NCBI GenBank assembly: GCA_025359905.1
Contig: JANYDF010000038.1
Span: forward strand, 1-64,000
DNA length: 64,000 bases
Direction: 5' to 3'
From: Rhodospirillales bacterium
Lineage (GTDB): Bacteria; Pseudomonadota; Alphaproteobacteria; Acetobacterales; Acetobacteraceae
Within the stretch, counting starts at the first letter, position 1. Each line of letters opens with the position of its first letter. The notes beneath the pieces are model-generated. The model saw only the letters and a list, made by a program, of their open reading frames with translations. It had not been told where the DNA came from and searched no databases. The position numbers and the translations under genes are program-made. Below are positions 62,896-64,000 of the stretch, piece by piece.

Positions 62896-64000
62896 GCGAC
62901 ACGGAAATCGTCTACTTGCGCGGCCGCCGGGTGTGGGACAGCCGTGGCCGGCCGACGGTTGAAGCCGAAGTGCTGCTGGCGTGCGGTGCTGCGGGCCGCG
63001 CCATCGCCCCGGCCGGCGCCTCCACCGGGTCGGCGGAGGCGCTGGATATGCGCGACGGCGGCGAGACGTTTGGCGGCTGGGACGTGGCGCGCGCGGTGGC
63101 CAACGTGAACGGCGAAATTTCAGTCGCCCTCACCGGCATGGACGGTGCTGACCAAGCAGCATTGGACCATGCATTGATCGAACTCGACGGCACCGAGGCA
63201 AAGACCCGGCTGGGAGCGAATGCAACTCTCGCCGTCTCGATGGCCGCGGCGCACGCCGCTGCCGGAGCGGCTGGGGTGCCGCTTTACCGGCATCTGGGCG
63301 GCGAGACGGCTGACACATTGCCGCTGCCGCAAATCCAGATCTTCGGCGGCGGCGCGCATGCCGGACGACGGGTCGATATTCAGGATTTTCTGATCGTCTG
63401 CCCCGCTGCCGCAAACTTTGCCGAGGCGCTGGACTGGACGGCGGAGGTGTATCGCGCGGCGGGCAGCCTGATGAAGCAGGCGGGCAAACTGCACGGCGTG
63501 GCCGACGAGGGCGGCTGGTGGCCGGATTTTTCGAGCAACGAGCAAGCGCTGGAAACCCTGGTGCAGGCCATCGACAGCGCAGGTTTCGAACCCGGCGCGG
63601 AAATCGCCATCGCGCTCGACGTGGCGGCCTCGGAATTCGGCAAGGCCGGTAAGTACCGGCTCGGGCTGGAAAGCCGCGAACTCGACAGCGACGGCATGAT
63701 CGGCATGCTGAAGGGCTGGACCGAGCGCTATCCAATCGTGTCGATCGAAGACCCGCTGGCGGAGGACGACTGGGACGGATTTGTGGCCTTTACCAAGGAG
63801 CTGGGCGGCAAAATTCAAATCGTCGGTGACGATCTGCTGGTCACTCACGCAGGCAAGATTCGCGATGCGGCGCGGCTTGGGGCGGCGAATTGCGTGCTGC
63901 TGAAGCCGAACCAGCGCGGCACCCTGACCGAGACGGCGCAGGCCTGGGCAGCGGCCAAGGCGTGCGGCTATCGCGGCATCGTCTCGGCGCGCTCGGGCGA
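62892..64000 (+). CDS. Divergent enolase paralogue, C-terminal end missing from the window
   Basis: The first 369 residues are present. The fold is clearly enolase: VWDSRGRPTVEAEVLLA, the mobile loop AGASTGSAEALDMRDGGETF, GVADEGGWWPDFSSNEQALE, the metal ligands in IALDVAASEFG, IVSIEDPLAEDDWDGF and VGDDLLVT, and the base Lys in LLKPNQRGT. Several substrate residues differ from true enolase: QEF is QDF (Asp at 63384-63386), HAGN is HAGR, and the phosphate-binding His in SHRSGE is Ala (SARSGE, 63987-63989). It is coupled to a kinase gene. I infer a different phosphorylated or enolisable substrate rather than 2-phosphoglycerate. Confidence 0.85.
   Translation, partial: MSDTEIVYLRGRRVWDSRGRPTVEAEVLLACGAAGRAIAPAGASTGSAEALDMRDGGETFGGWDVARAVANVNGEISVALTGMDGADQAALDHALIELDGTEAKTRLGANATLAVSMAAAHAAAGAAGVPLYRHLGGETADTLPLPQIQIFGGGAHAGRRVDIQDFLIVCPAAANFAEALDWTAEVYRAAGSLMKQAGKLHGVADEGGWWPDFSSNEQALETLVQAIDSAGFEPGAEIAIALDVAASEFGKAGKYRLGLESRELDSDGMIGMLKGWTERYPIVSIEDPLAEDDWDGFVAFTKELGGKIQIVGDDLLVTHAGKIRDAARLGAANCVLLKPNQRGTLTETAQAWAAAKACGYRGIVSARSG

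Noticed and set aside
62892-64000. Naming the last gene simply eno
   Set aside because: Replacement of the phosphate-binding His and other substrate residues, plus coupling to a kinase, argues against the glycolytic enzyme.

Overview
The window is GC-rich, densely coded DNA from a bacterial chromosome. The order murA, hisG, hisD, infA, maf, RNase E/G, yacG, the short form of HisG and the strong GC bias of codon third positions fit an alphaproteobacterium. Acetobacteraceae or a related Rhodospirillales family is my best guess, made without any database search. I see no insertion sequence, prophage or CRISPR array.

Layout. Positions 1-6430 hold sugar uptake: the 5' end of one ABC binding-protein gene, a five-gene sugar ABC operon whose ATPase is split into two genes, and a divergent lactonase gene. 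A nested palindrome lies over the shared promoter region. Positions 6444-17552 are an exopolysaccharide operon on the minus strand, read glmS, acetyltransferase, glycosyltransferase, large secreted protein, lipoprotein, Wzz-type chain-length protein, glycosyltransferase, GT2/priming-transferase fusion. Its genes mostly overlap by 4 bases. Positions 17839-25113 are accessory: tRNA-His, a nickel/cobalt transporter pair, NIPSNAP, DadA-like oxidase, a decayed arsenic operon (arsR and acr3 pseudogenes with an intact arsC), two unrelated haloacid dehalogenases in one operon, and a DsbA-family protein. Positions 25236-38215 return to polysaccharide: two hybrid histidine kinases, a six-SLBB export protein, a P-loop kinase-like protein, a lipoprotein, two glycosyltransferases and a Wzy-like polymerase whose gene overlaps one of the kinases.

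Positions 38291-46103 carry a radical SAM protein, a flavin disulfide reductase, an uncharacterised cassette built around a 553-residue alpha/beta hydrolase, a glutathione transferase and an OpgC-like protein. Positions 46093-53816 are the core block (dcd, murA, hisG, a broken zinc-finger protein, hisD, infA, maf, RNase E/G, yacG) with an amine oxidase gene translationally coupled to its end. Positions 53880-64000 hold a thiolase, two MFS transporters, a glutathione transferase, a third hybrid kinase, a GMC oxidoreductase and, divergently, a small-molecule kinase overlapping an aberrant enolase paralogue that runs off the window.

How the genes work together. GlmS supplies glucosamine-6-phosphate, and the priming transferase, glycosyltransferases, Wzy-like polymerase, Wzz-like protein and multi-SLBB exporter form most of a Wzy-dependent exopolysaccharide pathway; no Wzx flippase is visible. 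The least explained parts are the hydrolase cassette (40782-44287), the kinase plus enolase-like pair (61885-64000), the secreted 773-residue protein of the polysaccharide operon, and the paired dehalogenases. All family assignments come from reading motifs, not from searches.
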